A stretch of DNA of 64,000 nucleotides from NCBI RefSeq assembly GCF_958405655.1, contig NZ_CATYWO010000003.1, forward strand, positions 62,001-126,000, written 5' to 3'. The notes under the pieces are model-generated. The model was given only the letters and a program-made list of their open reading frames with translations. It was not told the DNA's origin and ran no database searches. Every line of letters starts with the position of its first letter. The stretch's first letter is position 1. Shown piece after piece: positions 33,855-42,907 of the stretch. This DNA is from Ralstonia condita. GTDB lineage: Bacteria > Pseudomonadota > Gammaproteobacteria > Burkholderiales > Burkholderiaceae. A program made the position numbers and the translations under genes.

Positions 33855-36800
33855 TCAGATTTCCTCGTCCAGCGGACGGTGCGCGGCATCCAGGCGGCGT
33901 TGACGCTCGCTGCCCTTGAAGATGCGGCGGACCACCACGAAGAACACGGGCACCAGCACCACGGCCAGCACCGTCGCGGTGATCATCCCGCCCATCACGC
34001 CGGTACCGATGGCGCGTTGGCTGGCGGAGCTGGCACCAGTGGCAATCGCCAGCGGCAGCACGCCCAGGATGAAGGCGAACGACGTCATGATGATCGGGCG
34101 GAACCGCAGGTGCACAGCTTCCAGCGTCGCCTCGATCAGGCCCTTGCCTTGCGCCTGCAAGTCCTTCGCAAACTCGATGATCAGAATCGCGTTCTTGGCG
34201 GACAGACCCACCACCGCAATCAGGCCGACCTTGAAGTACACGTCATCGGGCATCGCGCGCAGCGTCACGCCCAGCAAGGCGCCGAGCACCCCCAGCGGCA
34301 CCACCAGAATCACCGCCGCCGGGATCGACCAGCTTTCATACAGCGCCGCGAGCACCAGGAACACCGCCAGCAGCGACAGCGCATACAGCGCCGGCGCCTG
34401 CGAGCCCGAGGCCTTTTCCTGCAGCGACTGGCCCGTCCACTCGTAGCCGATACCAGCAGGCAGCTTGGCAGCCAGGCGTTCCATCTCGGCCATGGCGTCA
34501 CCCGAGCTGGCGCCCGGCGCGGCCGCACCCGAAAGGCGGACAGCCGGATAGCCGTTGTAGCGCACGAGCTGCACCGGGCCGACGATCCAATGGCCCTTCG
34601 CGAACGTCGACATCGGCACCATGTTGCCCTGCGCGTTGCGCACGTACAGGTTCATGATGTCTTCGGGCTGCATGCGGTTGATCTTGTCCGCTTGCACGAT
34701 CACACGCTGCTGACGACCGTAGTTCGGGAAGTCGTTGGCGTACGCCGAACCCAGCGCCGTCGAAAGCACGGCGTTGATGTCGGAGAACGACACACCCAGG
34801 GCATTGGCCTTCTCGCGGTCGATGTCCACCTGGTACTGCGGCGAATCTTCCAGGCCTTCCGGGCGCATGCCGGTAATGACCTTGCTTTTCGCCGCCATCC
34901 CCATCAGTTGATTGCGGGCTGCGATCAGCGCGTCATGTCCCAGGCCAGCACGATCCTGCAGGCGGAAGGTAAAGCCGGTGGCGTTGCCCAATTCCGGAAT
35001 CGGCGGCGGATTCAGCGGGAACACGATCGCATCGCGAATGCCACCGAACAGCGCACCAAAGGCCCGGCCGACCACGGCATCAGCGGTTTGATCCTTGCCC
35101 TTGCGCTCGCTCCAGTCCTTGAACGGGGTGAACACGATACCGGCGTTCGGCCCGTTGCCCGAGAAGCTGAAACCCTGCACGGCCACGATGTTCTCGACCG
35201 CCTTTTCATGCTTGTAGTAGTTCTCGACCTGCTTGATCACTTCCAGCGTGCGGTTGGCCGATGCACCCGGCGGCAACTGGATGTTGGTCACGATGTAGCC
35301 CTGGTCTTCGGTCGGCAGGAACGAAGACGGCAGGCGCAGGAACAGGAACACCACCGCAACGATCAGCGCCACGTAGATGACCATGTAGCGGAAGGTCTTC
35401 TTGAGCATGCGTTCCACGAAGCTTTGGTAGCGGTTCGTGGTGCTACTGAACATGCGGTTGAACCAGCCGAAGAAGCCTTTCTTCTCGTGGTGCGAACCCT
35501 TTTCGATCGGCTTGAGCAGCGTCGCGCACAGCGCTGGCGTGAGCGTCAGCGCCATGAGCGCCGAGAAGAAGATCGACGACACCATCGACAGCGAGAACTG
35601 GCGATAGATCGCGCCCACCGAGCCCGAGAAAAATGCCATCGGGATGAACACGGCCATCAGCACCAGCGTAATACCGATGATGGCGCCAGTGATCTGGCCC
35701 ATGGCCTTGCGGGTGGCTTCGCGCGGGGGCAGGCCTTCCTCGGCCATGATCCGCTCGACGTTTTCCACCACCACGATGGCATCGTCAACGAGAATGCCGA
35801 TCGCCAGCACGAGACCGAACATGGTCAGCACGTTGATCGAGAAGCCCATCGCGTTCATGGTGGCGAACGCCCCGAGCAGCGAGATCGGCACCACGATCGA
35901 CGGCACCAGCGTGTAGCGGATGTTCTGCAGGAACAGCAGCATCACCAGGAACACGAGCACCATGGCCTCGAACAGCGTCTTGACCACTTCCTCGATCGAG
36001 ATCTGGACGAACTTCGAGGTGTCGTACGGCACCTTGTATTCCACGCCGGCCGGGAAGTACTTCGACAGCTCTTCCAGTTTGGCCTTCACCGCCTTGGCCG
36101 TGCCCAGCGCGTTACCGGTGGGGGAGAGCTGCACACCAATCGCCGAGATCGGCTGACCGTTGATGCGCGCAGACGTCGAGTAGGTCTGGCCGCCCAATTC
36201 CAGGCGTGCAACGTCCTTCACGCGGACCAGCGAGCCGTCCGGCTTGGCCACCAGCACGATGTTGCCGAACTGCTCGGTGGTCGTGAGCTGGCCTTCCACC
36301 ACGACCGTCGCCGCGAGCGGCTGGTCGGAGACAGACGGCAGATCACCGATCGTACCGGCGGAGACCAGCGCGTTCTGTGCGCGGATGGCGTTGTACACAT
36401 CCGTGGGCGTCAGCTTGTAGCCGACCAGCTTGGCCGGGTCGATCCAGACGCGCATGGCGCGTTCCGTACCGAACAGGATGGCCTGGCCTACACCCGGCAC
36501 GCGCTTGATTTCATTCAGCACGTTGCGCGAGATGTAGTCGCCCAGCGCCACCGGGTCCATCTTGCCGTCGGTGGATGCCAGCGTGGCGAACAGCAGGAAG
36601 TTTGAGCGGGCCTTGTCGACCTGCACGCCCTGCTGCGTCACCGCCGACGGCAAACGCGCTTCCACGCGCTTTAAGCGGTTCTGCACGTCCACCTGCGCCA
36701 GCGCCGGATCGGTACCGGCCTTGAACGTCACGGTGATCTGCGCCTGGCCGTTACCGCCCTGGCTGACCGACTCAATATAGAGCAGGCCGTCCGCACCGTT

Positions 36801-37007
36801 CATTTCCTGCTCGATGATGCTGGTGACGGATTCGTCCAGCGTCTTCGCATTGGCGCCCGGGTACGTGGCCGTGATGATGATGGACGGCGGCGCGATGGTC
36901 GGGTACTGCGAGATCGGCAGTTGGGTGATCGAAATCGCCCCAGCAAGGATGATGAACAGCGCGAGCACCCAGGCAAAGACTGGGCGATCGATAAAAAACT
37001 TTGCCAT
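33855..37007 (-). CDS. RND multidrug efflux transporter (AcrB/MexB, HAE1 family)
   Basis: A 1050-aa inner-membrane proton-driven pump of AcrB length. It starts MAKFFIDRPVFAWVLALFI. Proton-relay aspartates appear in AIGILVDDAIVVVENVERI within TM4, and the two large periplasmic loops and the FPxxG-like segments are intact (SISQYPTIAPPSI; LPSSFLPTEDQGYIV). Works with the membrane fusion protein upstream and the outer membrane factor downstream to export drugs and toxic compounds. Closest in layout to AcrAB-, MexAB- or TtgABC-type systems. Confidence 0.97.
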   Translation of the reverse strand: MAKFFIDRPVFAWVLALFIILAGAISITQLPISQYPTIAPPSIIITATYPGANAKTLDESVTSIIEQEMNGADGLLYIESVSQGGNGQAQITVTFKAGTDPALAQVDVQNRLKRVEARLPSAVTQQGVQVDKARSNFLLFATLASTDGKMDPVALGDYISRNVLNEIKRVPGVGQAILFGTERAMRVWIDPAKLVGYKLTPTDVYNAIRAQNALVSAGTIGDLPSVSDQPLAATVVVEGQLTTTEQFGNIVLVAKPDGSLVRVKDVARLELGGQTYSTSARINGQPISAIGVQLSPTGNALGTAKAVKAKLEELSKYFPAGVEYKVPYDTSKFVQISIEEVVKTLFEAMVLVFLVMLLFLQNIRYTLVPSIVVPISLLGAFATMNAMGFSINVLTMFGLVLAIGILVDDAIVVVENVERIMAEEGLPPREATRKAMGQITGAIIGITLVLMAVFIPMAFFSGSVGAIYRQFSLSMVSSIFFSALMALTLTPALCATLLKPIEKGSHHEKKGFFGWFNRMFSSTTNRYQSFVERMLKKTFRYMVIYVALIVAVVFLFLRLPSSFLPTEDQGYIVTNIQLPPGASANRTLEVIKQVENYYKHEKAVENIVAVQGFSFSGNGPNAGIVFTPFKDWSERKGKDQTADAVVGRAFGALFGGIRDAIVFPLNPPPIPELGNATGFTFRLQDRAGLGHDALIAARNQLMGMAAKSKVITGMRPEGLEDSPQYQVDIDREKANALGVSFSDINAVLSTALGSAYANDFPNYGRQQRVIVQADKINRMQPEDIMNLYVRNAQGNMVPMSTFAKGHWIVGPVQLVRYNGYPAVRLSGAAAPGASSGDAMAEMERLAAKLPAGIGYEWTGQSLQEKASGSQAPALYALSLLAVFLVLAALYESWSIPAAVILVVPLGVLGALLGVTLRAMPDDVYFKVGLIAVVGLSAKNAILIIEFAKDLQAQGKGLIEATLEAVHLRFRPIIMTSFAFILGVLPLAIATGASSASQRAIGTGVMGGMITATVLAVVLVPVFFVVVRRIFKGSERQRRLDAAHRPLDEEI

Positions 37008-37022
37008 GCGATGGCTCCTTGT

Positions 37023-38264
37023 TTACTGCTTGGCTGCCGATGCGCTGGCAGCGGGAGTGCTTGCAGCAGGGGCGCTGGCCGCCGGCGCAGGAGCTGCGCC
37101 GCCACCCTGGCCTGCCGACATTGGCTGCCACGGCACGGCCTTGACTGGTGCGCCCGGACGGACCTTCTGCAAGCCGTCGACGATCACCTTGTCGCCGGCC
37201 TTCAGGCCGCTGGTGACGATCCATTCCGTACCGGTCGAGCGATCGGCCTGGACCTGGCGTACGGCTGCCTGGCCCTTCTCATCGACAACCATGACCGAGG
37301 CGCCGTCCGGGCTGCGTGCCACCGCCTGCTGCGGCACCGTAATGGCCTGCTCGTCCACTGCCTGCTCCAGGCGGGCACGCACATACATGCCGGGCAGCAG
37401 CGTGCGTTCCGGGTTCGGAACAATCGCGCGCAATGTAATGGTGCCCGTGGCCGGATCCACCGTCAGGTCAGAGAAATACAGCTTGCCGGGTTGTGCATAA
37501 GCGCGACCGTCTTCGGTGACAAGCGTGACTTTGGCCGCGTCACCACCCACCTTGGCCAGCTTGCCGGCCTTGAGCGCTTGCTGCAGGCGAAGCACTTCGG
37601 TGCTTGACTGCGTAAAGGTCAAATAGATCGGATCGATCTGCTGCACGGTTGTCAGCAGCGTCGCGTCGCCCTGGCCGACCAGGGCGCCCTCGGTGATCTG
37701 CGCAAGACCAGCGCGGCCGGCGATGGGCGAAGTCACACTGGCATAGCCCAGATTCAGCTTGGCGGTTTCGACTGCCGCGCGCGCGGCTGCCACGTCAGCG
37801 GTCGCTTGCTTGGCGGCGGCGGTAGCGTCGTCGTAGTCCTGCTTGCTGATGGCGTTGGTCGCCACCAGCGGCTTGTAGCGCTCAGCCTTGAGCTGTGCCT
37901 GCGTCTGCGTGGCCTCGGCGCGTGCCAATTGTGCTTTTGCGCTGTCGAGCGCCGCCTGGTACTGGGCCGGGTCGATCTGGAACAGCTGCTGACCGGCCTT
38001 CACGTCGCTGCCCTCGGCGTAGGTTCGCTTGAGGATGATGCCAGCCACCCGCGCGCGGACCTGGGCCACACGCGTGGCCTCGAGGCGCCCAGGCAGTTCG
38101 CTGGTCAACCCGACAGCGTGCGGCTGCACGGTCACAACGCCGACGTTGGTCGGAGGCATGCCGGCGCCGCCCGGCCCTTGTGCCTGCTTGTTTCCGCAGG
38201 CTGCAAGCGCCACCACCGTGATCGCGGCGGCAGCAAGTTGGTGATAACGGCGGGTGTTCGTCAT
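37023..38264 (-). CDS. RND efflux periplasmic adaptor (membrane fusion protein)
   Basis: A 413-aa periplasmic lipoprotein adaptor. The signal peptide ends in LAAC with the lipid-bearing Cys; then the barrel-sandwich domain (VRARVAGIILKRTYAEGSDVKAGQQLF, in part), an alpha-helical hairpin, the second lipoyl half (SPIAGRAGLAQITEGALV) and beta-barrel domain. The C-terminal 35 residues are Ala-rich. ATG 38264 follows GGGGT; ATG 38276 is an alternative. First gene of the pump operon, after a long leader controlled by a divergent TetR regulator. Confidence 0.95.
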   Translation of the reverse strand: MTNTRRYHQLAAAAITVVALAACGNKQAQGPGGAGMPPTNVGVVTVQPHAVGLTSELPGRLEATRVAQVRARVAGIILKRTYAEGSDVKAGQQLFQIDPAQYQAALDSAKAQLARAEATQTQAQLKAERYKPLVATNAISKQDYDDATAAAKQATADVAAARAAVETAKLNLGYASVTSPIAGRAGLAQITEGALVGQGDATLLTTVQQIDPIYLTFTQSSTEVLRLQQALKAGKLAKVGGDAAKVTLVTEDGRAYAQPGKLYFSDLTVDPATGTITLRAIVPNPERTLLPGMYVRARLEQAVDEQAITVPQQAVARSPDGASVMVVDEKGQAAVRQVQADRSTGTEWIVTSGLKAGDKVIVDGLQKVRPGAPVKAVPWQPMSAGQGGGAAPAPAASAPAASTPAASASAAKQ

Positions 38265-38356
38265 AGATGACCCCATGTGGCGATAAGCGGAATGCCGGGT
38301 GCCGCGCCGCGCAAACGAGTGCGGCGCCGGCAAACCGTCAACGAAACCAAAAAATA

Positions 38357-38394
38357 CACAAAATCAAAACGTCCGATGCTAGCTGCATCTGACG
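38357..38394 (-). promoter_or_regulatory. terminator-like hairpin in the efflux operon leader
   Basis: CGTC-C-GATGC-TAGCT-GCATC-T-GACG (38370-38394) forms a nine-pair stem with one mismatch; on the minus strand it is followed by TTTTGATTTTG. It lies about 105 bases before the membrane fusion protein start and could attenuate the operon. Confidence 0.4.
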
Positions 38395-38573
38395 GCATGC
38401 GATATGGCCGTTGCGACGAACGCGCAACAATCCAGACCAAAATGCGAAGAACGTGGCGCAATCGGGCCATCGGCCTCTGGGCCTCTGGAGCCGACGACAC
38501 GAGGTCGGCTCGGAAAGCCGGGTGCGCCTGGATGTGGCGCATAAGACCATGGGCAAGCGACCGAGTGCGCGCT

Positions 38574-38602
38574 ATTATAGATACGTTCGCGTATGTATGT
38601 AA
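38574..38602 (-). promoter_or_regulatory. efflux operon promoter with TetR operator
   Basis: On the minus strand TTACAT, 17 bases, TATAAT (38579-38574). Overlapping it is the inverted repeat TAGATACG-TTCG-CGTATGTA (38578-38597), one mismatch. The minus-strand text TACATACATACGCGAACGTA is close to the known AcrR operator. Binding would block the promoter. Confidence 0.75.
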
Positions 38603-38830
38603 GTTACGGCTACGAGCGGAGCGGGCTCCATTGACGCGTTTCCGCAGTGCGCGGCAACCGCCGCGAGGCTTCAATTGCCCGCGTACTCTCGCTGCCACAA
38701 GGATTGGCGGCCTGCGGCGGACGCGGGGCGTTGCGCCGATCGCAACGGCACATTGCCTGCCTTTGTGCAGCGCACAAAAGCCAATCGAAAGAACATCGGC
38801 GGGGTGGCCGCGATGTTCCCCTGGAAGATC

Positions 38831-39490
38831 ATGGTCAGACGAACCAAGGAAGAAGCCCTCGAAACACGCAACCGCATTCTCGATGCGGCGGAAGACGTGT
38901 TCTATGCACGAGGCGTAGCGCGCACATCCCTATCGGATATCGCGCAGGCCGCGGGCGTGACGCGCGGCGCCATCTACTGGCATTTCCGCAACAAGGCCGA
39001 CGTCTTCGCCGCCATGTGCGAGCGCGTGAAGCTGCCGATGGAAACCATGTGCTCACCGCCCGGCGTGGAAGCCGACGACCCGCTGGGCGAGCTGCGTCAC
39101 GTGGGCAACTTTCTCCTGCGCCAGCTCGTGGAGGACGCACACTGGCGCAAAGTCTTCGAAATCATGTTCAACAAATGCGAGTTCGTGGAAGACACGAGCC
39201 CGATACTGAAACGCCAGCAGGAGTCCTACGAAGAAGGCATGTCCCGCCTGACAAGCATCATCGAGCAGGCGACCCGACGCGGCCAGTTGCCTGCGGACCT
39301 CGACATTCCGCTGGCGGTTGCGCAGTTCCATGCCGCGTTCAACGGCATCATGGGCGACTACCTGTTCCACCCCGACGCCTCGAGCCTCGCCGGCCAGCAG
39401 GAGCGCCTGCTGGATGCCTGCATCGATACGCTCAGGTACTCGCCGGCGCTGCGTCTAGTGCAACCTGGTCACGCAGGAGCCGCCGCATGA
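38831..39490 (+). CDS. TetR family repressor of the RND efflux operon (AcrR/TtgR-like)
   Basis: A 219-aa regulator. Residues 1-55 hold the TetR DNA-binding domain (RRTKEEALETRNRILDAAE, VARTSLSDIAQAAGVTRGAIYWHF in parts), very like AcrR and TtgR, and the rest is the ligand-binding domain. ATG 38831 gives the family start MVRRTKEEA; ATG 38813 is possible. It is divergent from the pump operon, whose promoter carries an AcrR-like operator, so it is most likely its drug-responsive repressor. It overlaps the patatin gene by four bases (ATGA). Confidence 0.93.
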   Translation: MVRRTKEEALETRNRILDAAEDVFYARGVARTSLSDIAQAAGVTRGAIYWHFRNKADVFAAMCERVKLPMETMCSPPGVEADDPLGELRHVGNFLLRQLVEDAHWRKVFEIMFNKCEFVEDTSPILKRQQESYEEGMSRLTSIIEQATRRGQLPADLDIPLAVAQFHAAFNGIMGDYLFHPDASSLAGQQERLLDACIDTLRYSPALRLVQPGHAGAAA

Positions 39491-40380
39491 GTTCGCCCAG
39501 GTTCGATCAGATGGTTTTTGCCGGCGGAGGCAATCGTTGCTGGTGGCAGGCCGGCTGGTGGGACGCCGTTCAGCCGGCGCTGGGTCTGGCCCCGCGCGTG
39601 ATTGCAGGCATCTCCGCAGGGGCGTCCACCGCATGCATGCTCCACGCATGGAATTCCACCGAGTTGATGGACTATTACGGCGAGGCCCTGCGCCACAACA
39701 CGCGCAACGCGCACTGGGGCAACCTGTTGCGGGGCGAGCGCGTGTTTCCGCATTACGGCATGTACCGGGCGGCGCTGTTGACCGTCTTCGGCGACGGCCG
39801 TCTGGAGCGGCTCGCGCAGGCGCCCGAGATCCGCATCGGCGTGGCGCACATCCCTCGCTGGATGGGCGCCCGCACGGCGGTCGCCACCGGACTCATCGCC
39901 TACAACATCGAAAAGCACATCCGCAAGACGCTGCACCCGACCCTGGGCCGGCGGCTGGGCTTTACGCCCGAATTCGTGCGCGCGCAGGACTGCGCCACAC
40001 CGGAAGCCCTGGCCGATCTGCTCCTGCAGTCGGCGTCCACGCCGCCGTTCACGCCGGTGTTGCGGCGCTCCGGGCGGCCCGTGCTTGACGGCGGCATGGT
40101 CGACAACGTCCCGGTGCACGCGCTGGATCAAACCCCGGGCGATGCACTCGTGCTGGTCACGCGGCTGTATCCGCGCCCGACGTATTTCCGGCTGGATGTG
40201 CCAGTGCCGGGCGGCGTGCAACGCCGCTTCTACGTGCAGCCGTCGCGCAAGGTGCCGATTTCGAGTTGGGATTACACCCGCCCTGACGCCATGCGTGACG
40301 CGTACGCGCTGGGCCGTCATGACGGCGAAACGTTCCTGCGAGAACTTCCACGCGGGTTTGCCACGCCGGCGGCTGCGTAG
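39487..40380 (+). CDS. patatin-like phospholipase family protein
   Basis: A 297-aa serine hydrolase of the patatin fold. The oxyanion loop is GGGNRCWWQAG, the nucleophile elbow GISAGAS (GxSxG) and the catalytic Asp lies in LDGGMVDNVP, so the Ser-Asp dyad is intact. No signal peptide is evident. Probably cleaves acyl groups from lipids. Translationally coupled to the TetR gene, which suggests a link with membrane stress or efflux, an inference. Confidence 0.9.
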   Translation: MSSPRFDQMVFAGGGNRCWWQAGWWDAVQPALGLAPRVIAGISAGASTACMLHAWNSTELMDYYGEALRHNTRNAHWGNLLRGERVFPHYGMYRAALLTVFGDGRLERLAQAPEIRIGVAHIPRWMGARTAVATGLIAYNIEKHIRKTLHPTLGRRLGFTPEFVRAQDCATPEALADLLLQSASTPPFTPVLRRSGRPVLDGGMVDNVPVHALDQTPGDALVLVTRLYPRPTYFRLDVPVPGGVQRRFYVQPSRKVPISSWDYTRPDAMRDAYALGRHDGETFLRELPRGFATPAAA

Positions 40381-40461
40381 CCGCGACCTCAGGGCGGGCG
40401 GTGAGCCCGCCGGCACACCGCTTGTGGTCGTCCGGCCGACGCTTGTTCGACGGACACCGCC

Positions 40462-41877
40462 ATGCCCGCACGCTCCTCCCATTTGTTTGACCTCGTCGTG
40501 ATCGGCGCCGGCTCGGCCGGGTTGGCCGCCGCGCAGCGTGCCGCGCAACTGGGCGCGCGTACGGCCCTGATCGAGCGCGTGCCGGCAGGCGATTCCGGCA
40601 TCCCCCCAGGCTGCACGCCGAACACAACGCCTGGTGATGGCGCAGCCTGGTCGCAGAGGGTCGCCCAATGTCTGCGCCTGTCCGGGCCGGCGCTGCGCCC
40701 CGGTGCCTGGACCGACGCCGTCGCCCGCACACGGGCGGAAGTGGCAAGGCTGCGCGAAGCGCATCTCGCCCGCCTGACCGCTGCCGGCGTGCAATGGCTG
40801 AGCGCAGAGGTGTCATTGCGCGGGCGAGGCATCGTCCGGTTGCGGAACGACGCAGGCAAAACGGTTTTGCGCGCGCGCCAGATCGTGCTGGACACCGGTG
40901 GGCGTTCCACGCCGCTGGCGGTGCCGGGCGGCGAGCTTGCCGGCACGGCCGACGACGTGCTCGGATGGGACGCGCTTCCCGCATCGCTCATCCTTGTGGG
41001 TGGCGGCGTAGTGGCGGTGGAGTTGGCCTCCACGCTCGCGCGCTTTGGCGTGCGGGCAGTCGTGCTGGCGCGCGAGCCCCGGGTCCTGGCTGACTTCGAT
41101 TCGGCCGTCTCGGAAGCCGCCGCGCTGGCGCTGGCCGATGGCGGCGTCGAAGTCATCGTCGATGCGGAGGTGGTGCGCGTGGAGCGCGATGCGATCAATG
41201 GCGGCGGCGTGGCGGTCTACGTCAGCGTAGGCGGCCAAGACACGCCCAGGGTGCTGCGCGCCCAGCGCGTCCTGAGCGCCGGTGGCCCGAACCCCGACAC
41301 GGCGGGGCTGGGCCTCGAGACGGCGGGGGTGTCGCTCGACGCACGCGGGCGCATCCCCGTGGACCGCCACTTCCGCACCCGTGCCTGCGGCATACACGCG
41401 ATCGGGGATGCCGGCCGCACTGTCCAGCACACGGCGGTGGCCGAGGCCCAGGGCCGCTACGTCGCCGAACGCATTTTCGGCAAAGGCGCCAAGCTGCCCG
41501 ACATGGGCGCCGTGCCGATGGCGGTGTTCTGCGACCCCGCCATCGCGGCCGTAGGCCTGACGGAAGCCGAGGCGCGCATGCGCTGGCCCGACCGCGCCGA
41601 CATCGACAGACGCCCGGCACCGGAGCGCATCGACGTGGTGGTCCGCCGCTTCGTGTCACTGGAGCAACGCGTGGCGGGCCGCGGCATGGAGTCGCTGATC
41701 AAGCTCGTGTGCAATGCGCGCAGCGGGCGGGTACTCGGCGCGCACATCGTCGACAACGCCGCCCCCGAGATCATCCAGGCGCTGGCCGTAGCGGTTCGCC
41801 TGGGCGTCCGGCTGAAGCATTTGCGTGCGACGATTGGCCTGCATCCGACCGTCGCGCAGGAACTGCTGGCGGTGTGA
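40462..41877 (+). CDS. pyridine nucleotide-disulfide oxidoreductase-like flavoprotein lacking one redox Cys
   Basis: A 471-aa protein of the dihydrolipoamide dehydrogenase/mercuric reductase fold. FAD motif GAGSAG is at residues 15-20, the NAD(P) motif VGGGVVAVELAS in the middle, a second FAD motif GIHAIGDAG later, and the dimerisation domain ends near LHPTVAQELLAV. The redox motif normally GGTCVNxGC is here GDSGIPPGC: the first Cys is Gly46 and only Cys51 remains, and the C-terminal partner Glu of the HPTxSE motif is replaced. A disulfide reductase reaction is therefore unlikely. It may be an NAD(P)H oxidase or quinone reductase. ATG 40462 has no strong ribosome binding site. Confidence 0.88.
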   Translation: MPARSSHLFDLVVIGAGSAGLAAAQRAAQLGARTALIERVPAGDSGIPPGCTPNTTPGDGAAWSQRVAQCLRLSGPALRPGAWTDAVARTRAEVARLREAHLARLTAAGVQWLSAEVSLRGRGIVRLRNDAGKTVLRARQIVLDTGGRSTPLAVPGGELAGTADDVLGWDALPASLILVGGGVVAVELASTLARFGVRAVVLAREPRVLADFDSAVSEAAALALADGGVEVIVDAEVVRVERDAINGGGVAVYVSVGGQDTPRVLRAQRVLSAGGPNPDTAGLGLETAGVSLDARGRIPVDRHFRTRACGIHAIGDAGRTVQHTAVAEAQGRYVAERIFGKGAKLPDMGAVPMAVFCDPAIAAVGLTEAEARMRWPDRADIDRRPAPERIDVVVRRFVSLEQRVAGRGMESLIKLVCNARSGRVLGAHIVDNAAPEIIQALAVAVRLGVRLKHLRATIGLHPTVAQELLAV

Positions 41878-41985
41878 GGCCCAAGCGCACTTGTTCAACT
41901 TTCCTGATGGCATGCTGCAAAACTGCACAACTCGCCGGCCCGCCGCCGGCGCAGAATGGCAGAAAAGGACTTCAGGAATTTTGAC

Positions 41986-42876
41986 ATGCTTCCCGTGCTC
42001 TATCTCTCTCATGGGTCACCGATGCTGGCGGTCGATCCGGGCCCTGTCGGGCGCGCATTTGCAGCGCTCGGGCAGGACATGTCAGCACTCACACCCCGCG
42101 CCATCGTCGTCGTTTCGCCGCACTGGATGACCCGCCGCCCCGCCGTCACCGCCCGCGCACAGCAGGAGGCATGGCACGACTTCGGCGGCTTTCCGCCGCA
42201 GCTCTATGCGCTTGAGTACGCGCCGCCCGGTGCGCCGGAGCTGGCCGAGCGCATACGCGACCTGATCGACGGCCGCGTCGTGCCCGGCCTGGAGGAACAG
42301 GCTTCCACGGTGCTCGACCCCCGCCAGCCGCTGGACCACGGCGCGTGGATCCCGCTGATGATGATGTTTCCAGAGGCGACGATCCCGGTGGTCCAGGTGT
42401 CGCTGATGCCCGGCCTGTCGCCGGCGTGCCAGATGGGAATGGGGCGCACCCTCGCACCGTTGCGCGACGAGGGTGTGCTGATCATCGGCTCGGGCAGTTT
42501 CACCCACAACCTGCGCGCGCTGATGCGGGGCCCCGGCATGGCGCAGCACGGCGTGCCGGTCGAGCCTTGGGTGACGGCCTTCCGCGAATGGATGATGGAG
42601 GCCATGACCGACGGCATCCGCACCGGCGACTTCGCCGCCTTCTGCGACTACCGCGCGCAAGCCCCGCATGCCGCGCATGCCCACCCGACCGACGAGCACC
42701 TGATGCCGCTGTACGTGGCACTGGGTGCCGCCATGGGTCAGCCGGGCCAAGCCACGCCGGGCGGCGTGCAGGCGCAGCACGTGGTCGATACGGTGACCTA
42801 CGGTTCGCTGGCGATGGACAGCTTCCGCTTCGACGGCGCGGGCGCCAATCAGCCGCAACTGCGCAGCGCGGCTTGA
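41986..42876 (+). CDS. DODA-type extradiol dioxygenase family protein (LigB/YgiD-like)
   Basis: A 296-aa metal-dependent enzyme of the LigB superfamily. Conserved histidines lie in LSHGSPM near the start, VVVSPHWMTR, and PLDHGAWIPL, with GSGSFTHNL later. Members open aromatic rings such as DOPA or act on related phenols; the substrate cannot be predicted. AGGA at 41974-41977 supports ATG 41986; ATG 41956 is also open. Convergent with the dehydrogenase gene 31 bases on. Confidence 0.9.
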   Translation: MLPVLYLSHGSPMLAVDPGPVGRAFAALGQDMSALTPRAIVVVSPHWMTRRPAVTARAQQEAWHDFGGFPPQLYALEYAPPGAPELAERIRDLIDGRVVPGLEEQASTVLDPRQPLDHGAWIPLMMMFPEATIPVVQVSLMPGLSPACQMGMGRTLAPLRDEGVLIIGSGSFTHNLRALMRGPGMAQHGVPVEPWVTAFREWMMEAMTDGIRTGDFAAFCDYRAQAPHAAHAHPTDEHLMPLYVALGAAMGQPGQATPGGVQAQHVVDTVTYGSLAMDSFRFDGAGANQPQLRSAA

Positions 42877-42907
42877 TTGACGGAAACGACGGACAGAGCG
42901 CCTGGCG

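Noticed and set aside
33879..36605. 908-codon open frame on the plus strand antisense to the RND transporter gene
   Set aside because: It is a His/Arg-rich shadow of a high-GC gene; the minus-strand product is a clear AcrB-type pump.
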